Assembly: GCF_003369915.1 (NCBI RefSeq)
Contig: NW_022881625.1
Span: 1,240,001 to 1,304,000, forward strand
DNA length: 64,000 nt
Source of the DNA: Drosophila miranda
Lineage: Eukaryota; Arthropoda; Insecta; Diptera; Drosophilidae
Direction: 5' to 3'
Below are positions 1 to 11,156 of the stretch, in pieces. A program made the position numbers and the translations under genes. The stretch's first letter is position 1. Each line of letters opens with the position of its first letter. A model generated the notes under the pieces. It saw only the letters and a list, made by a program, of their open reading frames with translations. It did no database searches and was not told the origin of the DNA.

Positions 1-726
1 CGCACTGTGGGGTCCTGCAGGTTGAAGCTCAGACTGAAGCTGTTGTTCCGCGAAATGTTGCCGTTCAGGGGCTTCACGGACAGGAGGGTCGTGGTGGTGA
101 TGCCGCCGCCGCCGCCCGCACCCGGCCCCACGGTCATGCCGTTGCTGGAGCCACTGTTGCTGTAGCCGTCCTGCTCCTGGGCCAGGTCCACGATGGACAG
201 GGACGAGGGGAAGCGCTGAATGGAGAGCGAGACGGGGATCGTGGTGATGACGTCATTGGGCTCGTAGCCACTGGCCGTTGTCGTAATGGTCGGCAGCTGG
301 GCGTTCGCCGCGATGGGAAGGATGCTCAGGGTCCCCGTGGGAATGGTGTACCCGCCGCCGCTGCTGTTGGCCATCGTGAAGGGAAACGACAGCGTGGTGA
401 TGTTCGTGGCAGCGGAGAGGGCTACGGAATCGAGAATCGAAGGGAGAGAGATTGTGGTTGGAGTATCTGAATCTGCATCTGCGGGAGTATCTGTGCCCGG
501 TACTCACTGCTGTGAACTCGCTGTAAATGATGACCACTGCGGGCAGGGTCAACGCCTTGACGCAGCACATGACGAATCCAAAGAAGAGCCACGCGATCTC
601 CCCGCAGGTGGAGAAGCGGAAGAGCTGCAGGAAGCCGATCGGCTGTGTGGGCTCCAGTCCTGCGGCCACCGGCGCCTCATCCAGGGACTTGCCATCGGTT
701 GTCGTCGTGCCAGAAGCCTCGTCCAT
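1..726 (-). CDS. Gene 1 copy 1: Mdr49-like exon 1 / unknown exon 2 chimera, cut by window edge
   Basis: Exon 1 (508-726) encodes 73 residues that match the N-terminus of Drosophila ABCB transporters Mdr49/Mdr50, including the block GFLQLFRFSTCGEIAWLFFG and the first membrane helix with LPAVVIIYSEF. A GTGAGT donor follows at 507, and an 86-nt intron ends in TAG at 422. Exon 2 (421 to beyond base 1) starts the Ser/Thr/Gly-rich MANSSGGG region and has no ABC-transporter character. The 8-bp deletion of other copies is absent here, and a 12-nt in-frame deletion in exon 2 is specific to this copy. The rest of the transporter (six-helix domains, nucleotide-binding domains) is missing, so transport activity is not expected. 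The exon 1 identity is recalled family knowledge; that the two exons are spliced together is inference. Confidence 0.65.
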
Positions 727-1364
727 CTATCGGTACGACGAAGGACGGAGGAATAGTGTTACTCGAGCCAAGACCCGCGATTTATTCACAGACACGGACA
801 GAGACAGACGGCACGCAAAGGTTAATTCAATTACTGCCACACTCTCAGAGGCATGTATCTGTATCTGTGGCTGTGGCAAGGGTACAGCAGCTACTTTGTA
901 TCTTTTGCCATAGTTCTCTCTCATTGACCCGCGGGGTTAACGAGTGATAGAATCTATCGTTTATTATTGGACATTCCAACGCCAGTTCGGAGCGATTCGA
1001 TTCGATTCGATTCCCTTTCAGAGGCCCGTACAGAAATCTGTGTGGCGCCATTCGCCCCCTGCCCCCTCTCCTTGTCGTGGGATGGATGATCACCTTTTAA
1101 TTGATTTTCAACACTTTTTAATCCTTCAGATACTGTATCTATGCACTGATTTATGCAGAAGATCCGTTACTGCTCACTCGGACCGCCCAAGCGCGACTGC
1201 TGGAACACCGTCCGCGGAGCCACCCATTTATGTTGAATCCCCGATGTGGATGCTGGACAGAGTACTCGGGCTTGGGCATGAGTACTCGTGAGTGTATCGT
1301 ATCAATCGCTCGCTTTGGGGTTCACAATTCTAATTGATCTCCGCTTTCCGCTCTTGGGGTAGGG
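727..1364 (-). other. 5' flank of gene 1 copy 1
   Basis: Noncoding DNA upstream of the gene 1 start, repeated in front of every gene 1 copy. It holds a GATTC microsatellite near 990-1012, which varies in length between copies, and an AGTACTC-containing stretch near 1257-1290. It presumably includes the 5' UTR and promoter of the Mdr49-like exon. At 1364 the sequence leaves the usual unit: other copies continue into gene 2, but here it joins directly to the A-rich spacer, so gene 2 is deleted from this unit. Confidence 0.5.
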
Positions 1365-2455
1365 AAAAAGAAAAAGAGAGGGACAAAATATTCGGCACTT
1401 TGACGGAGGGACTAAACCTCAGACACGTCTCGACTCCACAACGTTCACGACACGACTTTCCATTTGCAAGTGTGTGTGTCTGTGTGGTGTGAGTCAAGAA
1501 AGTGAAGTGGGGCCACGCTCAAAAGTATGCTGTCTCTTCTTTGTAATTCTCCCTAACTTAAAATTTGATTTGCAATCCCCTGTGAGTTCGTCAACTTGAT
1601 CGCTTGTTGGCTGTAATGCGGTATGTGGTCTTCAGTCCCCTCTACTACCCTTGCCGCCTGCTGAGGGCAGACGACTAGGAATGTAGCATGTACATGTGGG
1701 CGGGCAGTTTATAGGGGGCGTAGTTGTTTTATGCGAATACTAGCATTTTTGGCTCAATTTAGGCCGTAGTGGTGGTGTGGCGGCAACTGATGCTGATTTG
1801 AAAGTCGATTTGAAACCGATTATCAATTGTCAGCACCGTTGCCGCCGAAGATTTATCACAGATTGCAATAATTTTGTAGTGTGGTGTCGGAGAACCGCAC
1901 TAATTACGAAAATAACAATGGGGGGGAAGAAGGGGTTAAAGAAATGAGATCGAAAATTCAGAAAGTGCAGTGTTGCAACACGTAGTCAATTGAGGAATAG
2001 ATAAAGAGAAAAGGTAAACAATGCAGGTGCTTTGCGTGGAAAATAAGAAATATACTAAAAAAAGAGACAAGCACTTGCAGAAATAACAATACAGATAAGT
2101 AGTAGACTGGAGTGAAGACGACGGAAAAACAGGTAATAAAAGAGATACTACACTGGAACAAAGACGAGACAAAACAGGTACAATTGATTTACGTTTACAA
2201 TATAACAATAAACATAACAATTTAAAATAATGTCTATATCTTTTTCTATAATTACAGGGAAGACAAGAAACAGCGGAGCATCGGCCGGCATAGCAAAACA
2301 CAATGCTTGTAAAGACATTGCGTTGCATACCGGCCGACCCCGTCGTCCCCCTGGTCGTCGAAATTGGTGTCGTCCGAAGTCGTCAGAATAGGTGCAATTA
2401 GCACCTCGTCGTCGTTGTGGCTGTGGCTGCCCTCTTGGAGAACCAGTGGCACTGG
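1365..2455. other. Noncoding unit spacer (A/C-rich on the minus strand)
   Basis: Spacer also found at about 26,640-27,740, 48,350-49,545 and 53,920-55,940. It contains a GT run, a short G tract near 1920 that is greatly expanded in the other copies, and near 2250 a pyrimidine-rich stretch ending in ATTACAG, which looks like a splice acceptor on the plus strand. No convincing protein is encoded; the short open frames here are not conserved in length between copies. Confidence 0.6.
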
Positions 2456-2905
2456 TCCGGCCACCAGCTGGGAGCCAGGAGTAGACGGCACACATATTAC
2501 TGTGGCGACACGGGTCCGGCCGCCAAAGTGAAATGGATGTGAGTGTGTGTGTGCGTCGGCAATTGTGGCCCTAATGTAGAGCGAGTGGCACTGGTCCGGC
2601 CACCAACTAAGGACGATGGCGGACACGACACACATAACTCTAACGGCACAGGTCCGGCCGCCCAAGTGTAATGGGTGTTTGTGTGTGTGTGTCTGAATGG
2701 CTGGTGGTAAGTATTTTGAGAGCCCTTTTTAATCGTATGTGTGGCTGATGGATTTTTCCTTTTCCAGGACCATAGGGCACTCTGAATGCCATGGCACTGG
2801 ATCCGGCCACCAACTAAGGACGATGGCGGACACGACACACATAACTCGAACTGCACAGGTCCGGCCGCCCAAGTGTAATGGGTGTTTGTGTGTGTGTGTC
2901 TGTTT
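2456..2905. repeat. GT/AC-rich minisatellite with GTCCGGCC(A/G)CC motifs
   Basis: Irregular tandem repeat. Units carry GTCCGGCCACC or GTCCGGCCGCC, a GATGGCGGACACGACACAC stretch and a (GT)n run. Three units are visible here. A pyrimidine tract ending TTTTCCAG sits just before GGCACTCTGAATGCC near 2768. The palindrome arm begins inside this repeat at about 2763. The following 200 bp (to about 3114) is a unit spacer ending in the first satellite monomer. Confidence 0.75.
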
Positions 2906-3114
2906 TTGGCTATTCTAGCAATCACCAACGCACTGCATTCGATTTGAATTTGTCAGGCCGTATGATTTTGCAAGTGTGTTTGGCAGCATTTTTATTCGTT
3001 TATGTTTATTTAATGGCTTTGATGGCGGCAGCGTCCGTTGTTCATTTTTGTTGTGGCATGCGAGTGATATGCATACCTGCCCCGTATGATAAAGATTTTC
3101 GCCGTAATGTTTAG

Positions 3115-3780
3115 CCCGATAGTGTCCCGTGAGTGCTATCCGGCGATTGCCTAAGCGCTCTCGGCGATACGCTTCGGTACCCCCAACCCCCGTAGTAATT
3201 CTTAGTTCGACAGCGTCCCGTAAGTGCTATCCGGCGATTGCCTAGGCATTCTCGGCGATGCCTGTCGATATCCCCGACCCCCGTAGTAATTCTTAGTTCG
3301 GCGGCGTCCCGTAAGTGCTATCCGGCGATTGCCTAGGCATTCTCGGCGATACTTGTCGGTATTTCCGCATAGCAAAGTTTCCCTTTCCGCGTCGTAGTAA
3401 TTCTTAGGCTGACAGTCCCGTAAGTACGTCCGGCGATAGCCTTGGTATCTCGGCGATACTTGTCGATTGCATGCATAGTTTTCCGCTTCGTAAGTTTAGT
3501 ACTCAGTTGCCGCGGATGTAGTCCGTAATAGCTACCTTCCTTGCATGTTCGCTAGGTACTTCGGCGATACTGCCGCGTCATTTCCGCATGCAAGTCCCCT
3601 TTCCGCGTCGGTAGTAGAGCTTCGTTAGGCCTGGGATCCGCGTAAAGTACTGCTGGTGTCACACGGCACTGACGGTGCAGTAATGCATCGCCTATGAAAG
3701 ATGCAGTCATTGCATGTCGACGGTCCACAATGAAGGCGCTATTCGGCGATAACCGGAATGTTCTCGGTGAAACCAACTGC
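3115..3780. repeat. 110-bp satellite array, degraded copy
   Basis: Tandem repeat built on GTCCCGTAAGT, CCGGCGATAGCC, CTCGGCGATACTTG and TAGTAATTCTTAG. The first monomers (to about 3400) are clean. From about 3400 to 3740 the sequence is full of single-base insertions and deletions relative to its mirror at about 19,990-20,330. No protein is supported. The next 320 bp (3781-4102) is unique-looking spacer shared with 19,610-19,930 and 44,890-45,240. Confidence 0.75.
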
Positions 3781-4102
3781 CCCGTCCCACGCTACGATCG
3801 CCCCCGTCCGCGGGACTGCGGCCCCGTCCCCCATCGTCGGTCCGAAATACGGAGTTCCGGCAAATTATAAATATTGCTGTAATTTCGACCCTGGAGTAGA
3901 CTGAGATATGTACCCCAGCCCAGGATCGCTTCCTTACAAAAGTTAAGGTAACACTAGACTTAACATTAACATGTGTTTTCTTTTACAATGAATTGCGTCT
4001 TTCAGTCCGTTCCCGTCCTCGGAGCGGGCTTCATATAAGTGGCGGCGCAAGGCTGATCCTCATATCAGTATCAGCATAGGCCCTGTAGTTGGATGGGTGC
4101 GT

Positions 4103-4360
4103 ACCGCCGCAACTTTGGCATTTAGCTGGGTGCGGTGGACGAAACCACCGCACTTTACACAGACGAAGCCGCGTTGACAGAAGTTGTTAAACCGCCGCAA
4201 CTTTGGCATTTAGCTGGGTGCGGTGGACGAAACTACCGCACTTTACACAGACGAAGCCGCGTTGACAGAAGTTGTTAAACCGCCGCAATTTTCGCATTTA
4301 GCTGGGTGCGGTGGACGAAACCACCGCACTTTACACAGGCGAAGCCGCTTGACAGTGTTG
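4103..4360. repeat. 88-bp tandem repeat, three copies, each with a perfect hairpin
   Basis: Monomers start at 4103, 4191 and 4279, an exact 88-bp step. Canonical monomers contain GTGCGGTGG and CCACCGCAC separated by 6 nt, a perfect 9-bp inverted repeat; the middle monomer has one mismatch. Array size differs between units: three here and at 19,361, two at 8,585, 14,962 and 23,548, none near 45,240. Confidence 0.9.
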
Positions 4361-5183
4361 TGTTGAAATCTTTGTGTTTTATGATTCTCTTTGTGGTTTG
4401 TGATTTGAATATATGTTTAGTGGCGCACAGAATTTTAATTTACATTGGCGAAAAGAGGAAATAAAGCTTGTCGGTAGTGGTTGGGAAGGGGAATGTGAAT
4501 GTGTGTGGGGCGAGTTGGGAAAATGGCTGCTTGGCTTGGCGTCGGCATTTTAATGTATTCCTTATTGGCGTTAATTAAGAATTTTTAACAGTTTAGTTGG
4601 GCGGCAAACAAGTTAAGGGGCTCGTTAGTCGCCCGACGTGTCACACCGCTTCATCTGCCTCGTCGATCATCTGTAACTGTATCTGTACAAAGGAGCCTAG
4701 AATTTCTTAGATCTGTGTTCTTCTACCATCCATGGATTGGTTCCACATTAATCCTAAAGATGCACAAATTTTATAGCTTGAACAAAAAAAAAAAACACAT
4801 ACAATAATCGCATATCACATATTATGTTTTTTGTGGAGAGGGGGAGGGTTCCAAAGTATTTACACGGTCCAATGTTTGCACGGGTAATATAATGGAGATT
4901 CTCTTGGTAAAGATTTTATTCGTAATTTATTCGCCAACTATCGAGAAAGACTCGCGTGTGCCGTACGATACGATACATTACGATACGATATCGTCTGTGG
5001 GCTATATATGTATGTATATTGATGTGTGCATATGTATGTACAATCCGAAGAGAGGATTACTCTTGTTTTGTTCTCTTTCCTAGATGATAATATCGTATCA
5101 GTGGTTCTGGAAGGGGGTGCTTAAACCTACGACGAAAGCTATAATCCAGTGGATGGGTCGGAATAGGTGTCCTGTTCCTCCGC
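4361..5183 (-). other. 3' flank of gene 1 copy 2
   Basis: Noncoding. On the minus strand, downstream of the gene 1 stop, it carries two AATAAA signals near 4915-4935, so the gene 1 transcript probably ends near 4,900. Further on are an A/T homopolymer near 4785, a CTGTATCTGTA stretch and AT-rich spacer up to the 88-bp array. The same segment follows each gene 1 copy. Confidence 0.5.
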
Positions 5184-6094
5184 TCAGACATAGACCTCTC
5201 CTGTCTTGGCCTCGGGACTGTGTTTGGCGAGGGTTGAGGTAGCACTCGTGGCCGTTGCCGTTGCCGTGGCGCCGCTCTGGGGCAGGGCGATCGTGCCACC
5301 GGATGAAGAGTTGTCCACTGTATCCCCTGTGGGGGCTCCTGCCGAACGCACCGAGGAGCGCACTGTGGGGTCCTGCAGGTTGAAGCTCAGACTGAAGCTG
5401 TTGTTCCGCGAAATGTTGCCGTTGCCGCTGCCGTTCAGGGGCTTCACGGACAGGAGGGCGTGGTGGTGATGCCGCCGCCGCCGCCCCACCCGGCCCCACG
5501 GTCATGCCGTTGCTGGAGCCACTGTTGCTGTAGCCGTCCTGCTTCTGGGCCAGGTCCACGATGGACAGGGACGAGGGGAAGCGCTGGATGGAGAGCGAGA
5601 CGGGGATCGTGGTGATGACGTCATTGGGCTCGTAGCCACTGGCCGTTGTCGTGATGGTCGGCAGCTGGGCGTTCGCAGCGATGGGAAGGATGCTCAGGGT
5701 CCCCGTGGGAATGGTGTACCCGCCGCCGCTGCTGTTGGCCATCGTGAAGGGAAACGACAGCGTGGTGATGTTCGTGGCAGCGGAGAGGGCTACGGAATCG
5801 AGAATCGAAGAGAGAGAGATTGTGGTTGGAGTATCTGAATCTGCATCTGCGGGAGTATCTGTGCCCGGTACTCACTGCTGTGAACTCGCTGTAAATGATG
5901 ACCACTGCGGGCAGGGTCAACGCCTTGACGCAGCACATGAGGAACACAAAGAAGAGCCACGCGATCTCCCCGCAGGTGGAGAAGCGGAAGAGCTGCAGGA
6001 AGCCGATCGGCTGTGTGGGCTCCAGTCCTGCGGCCACCGGCGCCTCATCCAGGGACTTGCCATCGGTTGTCGTCGTGCCAGAAGCCTCGTCCAT
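5184..6094 (-). pseudogene. Gene 1 copy 2, frameshifted in exon 2
   Basis: Exon 1 (5876-6094), an 86-nt intron (5790-5875) and exon 2 (5184-5789) are all recognisable. The first half of exon 2 is open from MANSSGGG. Around 5455-5490 it lacks one base in the GGGCCGTGG context and another in the Gly-codon run, so the C-terminal half lies in another frame. The normal end of the protein, TGEVYV, is still readable in that second frame. Its palindrome partner at 17,626-18,538 lacks these lesions. Single-base losses in G/C runs could also be sequencing errors. Confidence 0.7.
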
Positions 6095-6840
6095 CTATCG
6101 GTACGACGAAGGACGGAGGAATAGTGTTACTCGAGCCAAGACCCGCGATTTATTCACAGACACGGACAGAGACAGACGGCACGCAAAGGTTAATTCAATT
6201 ACTGCCACACTCTCAGAGGCATGTATCTGTATCTGTGGCTGTGGCAAGGGTACAGCAGCTACTTTGTATCTTTTGCCATAGTTCTCACTCATTGACCCGC
6301 GGGGTTAACGAGTAATAGAATCTACCGTTTATTATTGGACATTCCAACGCCAATTTGGAGCGGTTTGATTCCCTTTCAGGGGGCCCTACAGAAATCTGTG
6401 TGGCGCCATTCGCCCCCTGCCCCCTCTCTTTGTGGTGGGATTGATGATCACCTTTTAATTGATTTTCAACACTTTGATCCTTCAGATACTGTATCTATGC
6501 ACTGATTTCTGCAGAAGATCCGTTACTGCTCACTCGGACCGCCCAAGCGCGACTGCTGGAACACCGTCCGCGGAGCCACCCATTTATGATGATTCCCCGA
6601 TGTGGATGCTGGACAGAGTACTCGGGCTTGGGCATGAGTACTCGTGAGTGTATCGTATCAATCGCTCGCTTTGTTCCTCTAATTGATCTCCGCTTTCCGC
6701 TCTTGGGGTAGGTTCCGCCGAAAGAGGCGCTTCAATTTACAATGAGAGCAAAAGAGACATTCTGTAGAGGGTTTTTCTTTTCTTTGCTTTTCTTTTCTTT
6801 ATTCTTTTTCTTTCATTTGGAGGGTGGAAGGTGCAACAAT
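6095..6840 (-). other. 5' flank of gene 1 copy 2 and 3' UTR of gene 2
   Basis: Noncoding DNA between gene 2 (upstream) and gene 1 (downstream) on the minus strand. It contains the gene 1 promoter side and, toward 6,790-6,830, the gene 2 3' UTR with its A-rich tract and AATAAA signal (minus strand). Confidence 0.5.
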
Positions 6841-7545
6841 CTAAAACGGAGGCAGACTCTTGAGCCTCCTGCTGGTGCGCAGCACGAATGGTGCCGGCTG
6901 ATTTGTACCGGCATTTCCTCCAGCGGGAACGACTTCGGGAGCAGCTACGGGAGCGACTGCGGGAGCGACTCCGACCGACTCGTCTTCATCGTCCGAGCCC
7001 CCGAGCATTACGCTGTCCAAAGTAGTGCGGGACGCCCGCAGTGTCATCATGTGCCGGGTGCTGCGTTCGCCCAAGGTGTTGCGCACCTTCAGGCAGCTCT
7101 TCTGCGACAGGGTTCTTTTTTTTTCGCCCGTACCCAGGGCGAGGACGCGGCGCTGGCACTCGCCGAATGCCACGGCATGGCTGCTGGTGGGCCCGTCGTC
7201 CTCATTGCCGGGACGTTCAAAAATCGTCTCGAGACCGGTGGGCCTCGACTTTGCGATGGTCTGCGATGGCGCCTGAGAACCGGTGGTCGGCGTCAGGCTG
7301 GGCTTCTTGGCCAGGCGGCTGGGACTAAGACTGGGCCTGGCGGCGCTCTGGCTCTTGCTCTTGCAGGCGCGCGGCGGCATTTGGCGCCGAACCATAGTCG
7401 CGGTTGCCACAGATCCTGTATCCCCCGGTATACTCCCGGCTGAAATGAGACGAAATGAGAAATGAGTTACGACTGTCCGATGGCCGCAGAACCGAGTACT
7501 TCCTTTACCTTTAGCTTTGCCTTCAAGTTTTTTCTTTGCAGGCAT
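6841..7545 (-). CDS. Gene 2 copy a: small basic protein, unrecognised, full length
   Basis: Two exons. Exon 1 (7509-7545) encodes MPAKKKLEGKAK; a 69-nt intron (7440-7508) has an AAAG|GTAAAG donor and a TTTCAG acceptor; exon 2 is 6841-7439. The spliced product is about 211 residues, Lys/Arg- and Ser-rich at the start (MVRRQMPPRACKSKSQS, SRLAKKPSLTP), with an Ala/Val/Pro repeat near the C-terminus and a basic end, RRLKSLPPF. It looks like a nuclear or chromatin-type low-complexity protein; no domain is recognised. The intron has no stop and a length divisible by three, so the retained form is also open (234 residues). Gene 1 lies directly downstream on the same strand. Confidence 0.6.
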   Translation of the reverse strand: MPAKKKLEGKAKGKGSTRFCGHRTVVTHFSFRLISAGSIPGDTGSVATATMVRRQMPPRACKSKSQSAARPSLSPSRLAKKPSLTPTTGSQAPSQTIAKSRPTGLETIFERPGNEDDGPTSSHAVAFGECQRRVLALGTGEKKRTLSQKSCLKVRNTLGERSTRHMMTLRASRTTLDSVMLGGSDDEDESVGVAPAVAPVAAPEVVPAGGNAGTNQPAPFVLRTSRRLKSLPPF

Positions 7546-7790
7546 TTCTCGTATCTTTTTCCGCTTTTCCGTCTCCTGGGTAAACCTTTCGACTTCTCAA
7601 ACGAGCAACGAGCAACGAGCCTCTTTGGGTTGAGGGCTCTCAGTGCTCCACAGGGGAGGGGCTGAGAGGCTGGGGTGTGAGCCGCCAGCAACCAAGCGCG
7701 TTGCTTTATTAATATTTGTGGGCAGTATATGTCTTAATTTAATTTATGTACATTTTTGTGTTTGTTTTACAATTCAACTATTGAGTCTCA
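7546..7790 (-). promoter_or_regulatory. Shared 5' block upstream of gene 2
   Basis: Putative 5' UTR/promoter side of gene 2. The part from about 7630 outward (containing GAGGGCTCTCAGTGCTCCA and GCTTTATTAATATTTG) recurs upstream of every gene 2 copy that keeps its 5' end. It also recurs upstream of both Gag genes at 53,622 and 63,785. Gene 2 and Gag copies diverge from each other just after AACCCAAAG (minus strand). Confidence 0.5.
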
Positions 7791-8262
7791 ATACCCACGC
7801 TACAAGGAGTGGAAACAGCAGCCAAGAGAGAGAGCGATCCCAATACCCACGCTACACGAAGGAGAAGCAGCAGCCAGAACAAGAGCCACGAAGAGGGGAA
7901 TAGTCGGATCTCTCCCACTCCGACCAGTGACGCCGATGTGATCAACAACTCTCCCCGGCCAGCCCGAAGCCAACGCCTACAAGGGAGACCGAGAGAGAGG
8001 CCGCCGTCGCGAAACTGAGAGAGAGTTTTTCATTTAAAACAATGGGGGGAGCAACACCGGAACCAGATCCCACAGGAACCACGACGAGCATCACTAGCAT
8101 TAATACCGACGTCACACGAAGGGGAAATCGCACCCAAGAGAGAGCCAGGGCTGGACCGATCCCATACCTTTGTCACACGAAGGGGAAATGGTAGCCGAGA
8201 GCGATCCCAATACCCACGCTACAAGGAGGTTAAACAGCAGCCGAGGAACTCCAGCGCCACCG
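7784..8262. repeat. Degenerate ~45-bp minisatellite
   Basis: Irregular repeats of a motif around GAGCGATCCCAATACCCACG followed by CTACA(A/C)GAAGG and CAGCAGCC. Open frames appear on both strands but their reading differs between neighbouring repeats, so they are read as by-products. Present at three places in the window, always next to a full-length gene 2. The next 320 bp (8263-8584) is AT-rich spacer with GGTAACACTAG direct repeats. Confidence 0.65.
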
Positions 8263-8584
8263 CTCCTATACGCCATCTACATATTTGTATATGTACTAAA
8301 TTCAAATAATACATGCCATATTTTACATTTTACATGTAGTTGCAGTGTTTTTGGCTGAACAATGGGAAGGTAACACTAGTTACAGTAGTGGTAGGTATTC
8401 GGTATTTTTATGCAAGTATTTTGAGTAAAGAAAGTTAAGGTAACACTAGACTTAGGTTTTCTTTTACAATGGATTGCGTCTTTTCAGTCCGTTCCCGTCC
8501 TCGGAGCGGGCTTCATATAAGTGGCGGCGCAAGGCTGATCCTCATATCAGCATCAGCATAGGCCCTGTAGTTGGATGGGTGCGT

Positions 8585-8755
8585 ACCGCCGCAACTTTGG
8601 CATTTAGCTGGGTGCGGTGGACGAAACCACCGCACTTTACACAGACGGAGCCGCGTTGACAGAAGTTGTTAAACCGCCGCAATTTTCGCATTTAGCTGGG
8701 TGCGGTGGACGAAACCACCGCACTTTACACAGGCGAAGCCGCGTTGACAGTAGTT
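8585..8755. repeat. 88-bp tandem repeat, two copies
   Basis: Monomers at 8585 and 8673, 88 bp apart, each with the GTGCGGTGG/CCACCGCAC hairpin. Same family as 4103-4360. Confidence 0.9.
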
Positions 8756-9595
8756 GTGTGTGGTTTAAGAAATCTTTGTGTTTTATGATTCTCTTTGTGG
8801 TTTGTGATTTGAATATATGTTTAGTGGCGCACAGAATTTTAATTTACATTGGCGAGAAAGAGGAAATTAAGCTTGTCGGTAGTGGTTGGGAAGGGGAATG
8901 TGAATGTGTGTGGGGCGAGTTGGGAAAATGGCTGCTTGGCTTGGCGTCGGCATTTTAATGTATTCCTTATTGGCGTTAATTAAGAATTTTTAACAGTTTA
9001 GTTGGGCGGCAAACAAGTTAAGGGGCTCGTTAGTCGCCCGACGTGTCACACCGCTTCATCTGCCTCGTCGATCATCTGTAAGTGTATCTGTATCTGTATC
9101 TGTAAAAAGGAGCCTAGAATTTCTTAGATCTGTGTTCTTCTACCATCCTCTACATGGATTGGTTCCACATTAATCCTAAAGATGCACATATTTTATAGCT
9201 TGAACAAAAAAAAAAAAAAAACACATACAATAATCGCATATCACATATTATGTTTTTTGTGGAGAGGGGGAGGGTTCCAAAGTATTTACACGGTCCAATG
9301 TTTGCACGGGTAATATAATGGAGATTCTCTTGGTAAAGATTTTATTCGTAATTTATTCGCCCAACTATCGAGAAAGACTCGCGTGTGCCGTACGATACGA
9401 TATCGTCTGTGGGCTATATATGTATGTATATTGATGTGTGCATATGTATGTACAATCCGAAGAGAGGATTACTCTTGTTTTGTTCTCTTTCCTAGATGAT
9501 AATATCGTATCAGTGGTTCTGGAAGGGGGTGCTTAAACCTACGACGAAAGCTATAATCCAGTGGATGGGTAGGAATAGGTGTCCTGTTACTCCGC
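8756..9595 (-). other. 3' flank of gene 1 copy 3
   Basis: Same noncoding block as 4361-5183, with an A homopolymer near 9207 and the minus-strand AATAAA signals near 9340-9362. No gene seen. Confidence 0.5.
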
Positions 9596-10500
9596 TCAGA
9601 CATAGACCTCTCCTGTCTTGGCCTCGGGACTGTGTTTGGCGAGGGTTGAGGTAGCACTCGTGGCCGTTGCCGTTGCCGTGGCGCCGCTCTGGGGCAGGGC
9701 GATCGTGCCACCGGATGAAGAGTTGTCCACTGTATCCACTGTGGGGGCTCCTGCCGAACGCACCGAGGAGCGCACTGTGGGGTCCTGCAGGTTGAAGCTC
9801 AGACTGAAGCTGTTGTTCCGCGAAATGTTGCCGTTGCCGCTGCCGTTCAGGGGCTTCACGGACAGGAGGGCCGTGGTGGTGATGCCGCCGCCGCCGCCCG
9901 CACCCGGCCCCACGGTCATGCCGTTGCTGGAGCCACTGTTGCTGTAGCCGTCCTGCTCCTGGGCCAGGTCCACGATGGACAGGGACGAGGGGAAGCGCTG
10001 GATGGAGAGCGAGACGGGGATCGTGGTGATGACGTCATTGGGCTCGTAGCCACTGGCCGTTGTCGTGATGGTCGGCGTTCGCCGCGATGGGAAGGATGCT
10101 CAGGGTCCCCGTGGGAATGGTGTACCCGCCGCCGCTGCTGTTGGCCATCGTGAAGGGAAACGAAAGCGTGGTTATTTTCGTGGCAGAGGAGAGGTCTACG
10201 GAATAGAGAATCGAAGGGAGAGAGATTGTGGTTGGAGTATCTGAATCTGCATCTGCGGGAGTATCTGTGCCCGGTACTCACTGCTGTGAACTCGCTGTAA
10301 ATGATGACCACTGCGGGCAGGGTCAACGCCTTGACGCAGCACATGAGGAACCCAAAGAAGAGCCACGCGATCTCCCCGCAGGTGGAGAAGCGGAAGAGCT
10401 GCAGGAAGCCGATCGGCTGTGTGGGCTCCAGTCCTGCGGCCACCGGCGCCTCATCCAGGGACTTGCCATCGGTTGTCGTCGTGCCAGAAGCCTCGTCCAT
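9596..10500 (-). pseudogene. Gene 1 copy 3, short class with 8-bp deletion
   Basis: Exon 1 (10282-10500) is intact, the intron is 10196-10281 and exon 2 is 9596-10195. Relative to copies 5 and 7 exon 2 lacks 8 bp near 10,074, between the GTCGG and CGTTCGCC motifs, which shifts the frame after the MANSSGGG region. The last 125 codons (9596-9973) remain open in the original C-terminal frame. The same lesion is in copies 4 and 6. Confidence 0.75.
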
Positions 10501-11156
10501 CTATCGGTACGACGAAGGACGGAGGAATAGTGTTACTCGAGCCAAGACCCGCGATTTATTCACAGACACGGACAGAGACAGACGGCACTCAAAGGTTAAA
10601 TCAATTACTGCCACACTCTCAAAGGCATGTATCTGTATCTGTGGCTGTGGCAAGCAGCTACTTTGTATCTTTTGCCATAGTTCTCTCTCATTGACCCGCG
10701 GGGTTAACGAGTAATAGAATCTACCGTTTATTATTCGACATTCCAACGCCAATTTGGAGCGATTCGATTCGATTCGATTCGATTCCCTTTCAGAGGCCCG
10801 TACAGAAATCTGTGTGGCGCCATTCGCCCCTGCCCCCTCTCCTTGTCGTGGGATGGATGATCACCTTTTAATTGATTTTCAACACTTTGATCCTTCAGAT
10901 ACTGTATCTATGCACTGATTTCTGCAGAAGATCCGTTACTGCTCACTCGGACCGCCCAAGCGCGACTGCTGGAACACCGTCCGCGGAGCCACCCATTTAT
11001 GTTGATTCCCCGATGTGGATGCTGGACAGAGTACTCGGGCTTGGGCATGAGTACTCGTGAGTGTATCGTATCAATCGCTCGCTTTGGGGTTCACAATTCT
11101 AATTGATCTCCGCTTTCCGCTCTTGGGGTAGGTTCCGCCGAAAGAGGCGCTTCAAT
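10501..11156 (-). other. 5' flank of gene 1 copy 3 and 3' end of gene 2 copy b
   Basis: Same block as 6095-6840 but with a longer GATTC microsatellite (about 10,759-10,785). No gene seen. Confidence 0.5.

Noticed and set aside
2700..2930. HTHTH/WAAGPV repeat peptides in the GT minisatellite as a gene
   Set aside because: Product of AC repeats and the GTCCGGCC unit; no consistent start, stop or length between arrays.
3115..3780. CRISPR-like regular repeats
   Set aside because: Monomers are contiguous without unique spacers, and the host is eukaryotic.
6742..7443. Plus-strand 233-codon frame opposite gene 2
   Set aside because: Antisense shadow of gene 2 exon 2; begins in the A-rich 3' UTR complement and has no splice or start support.
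7643..8360. Short proteins with NTHATRR and QYPRYKE repeats
   Set aside because: The minisatellite is read in several frames at once; no frame is conserved through it.
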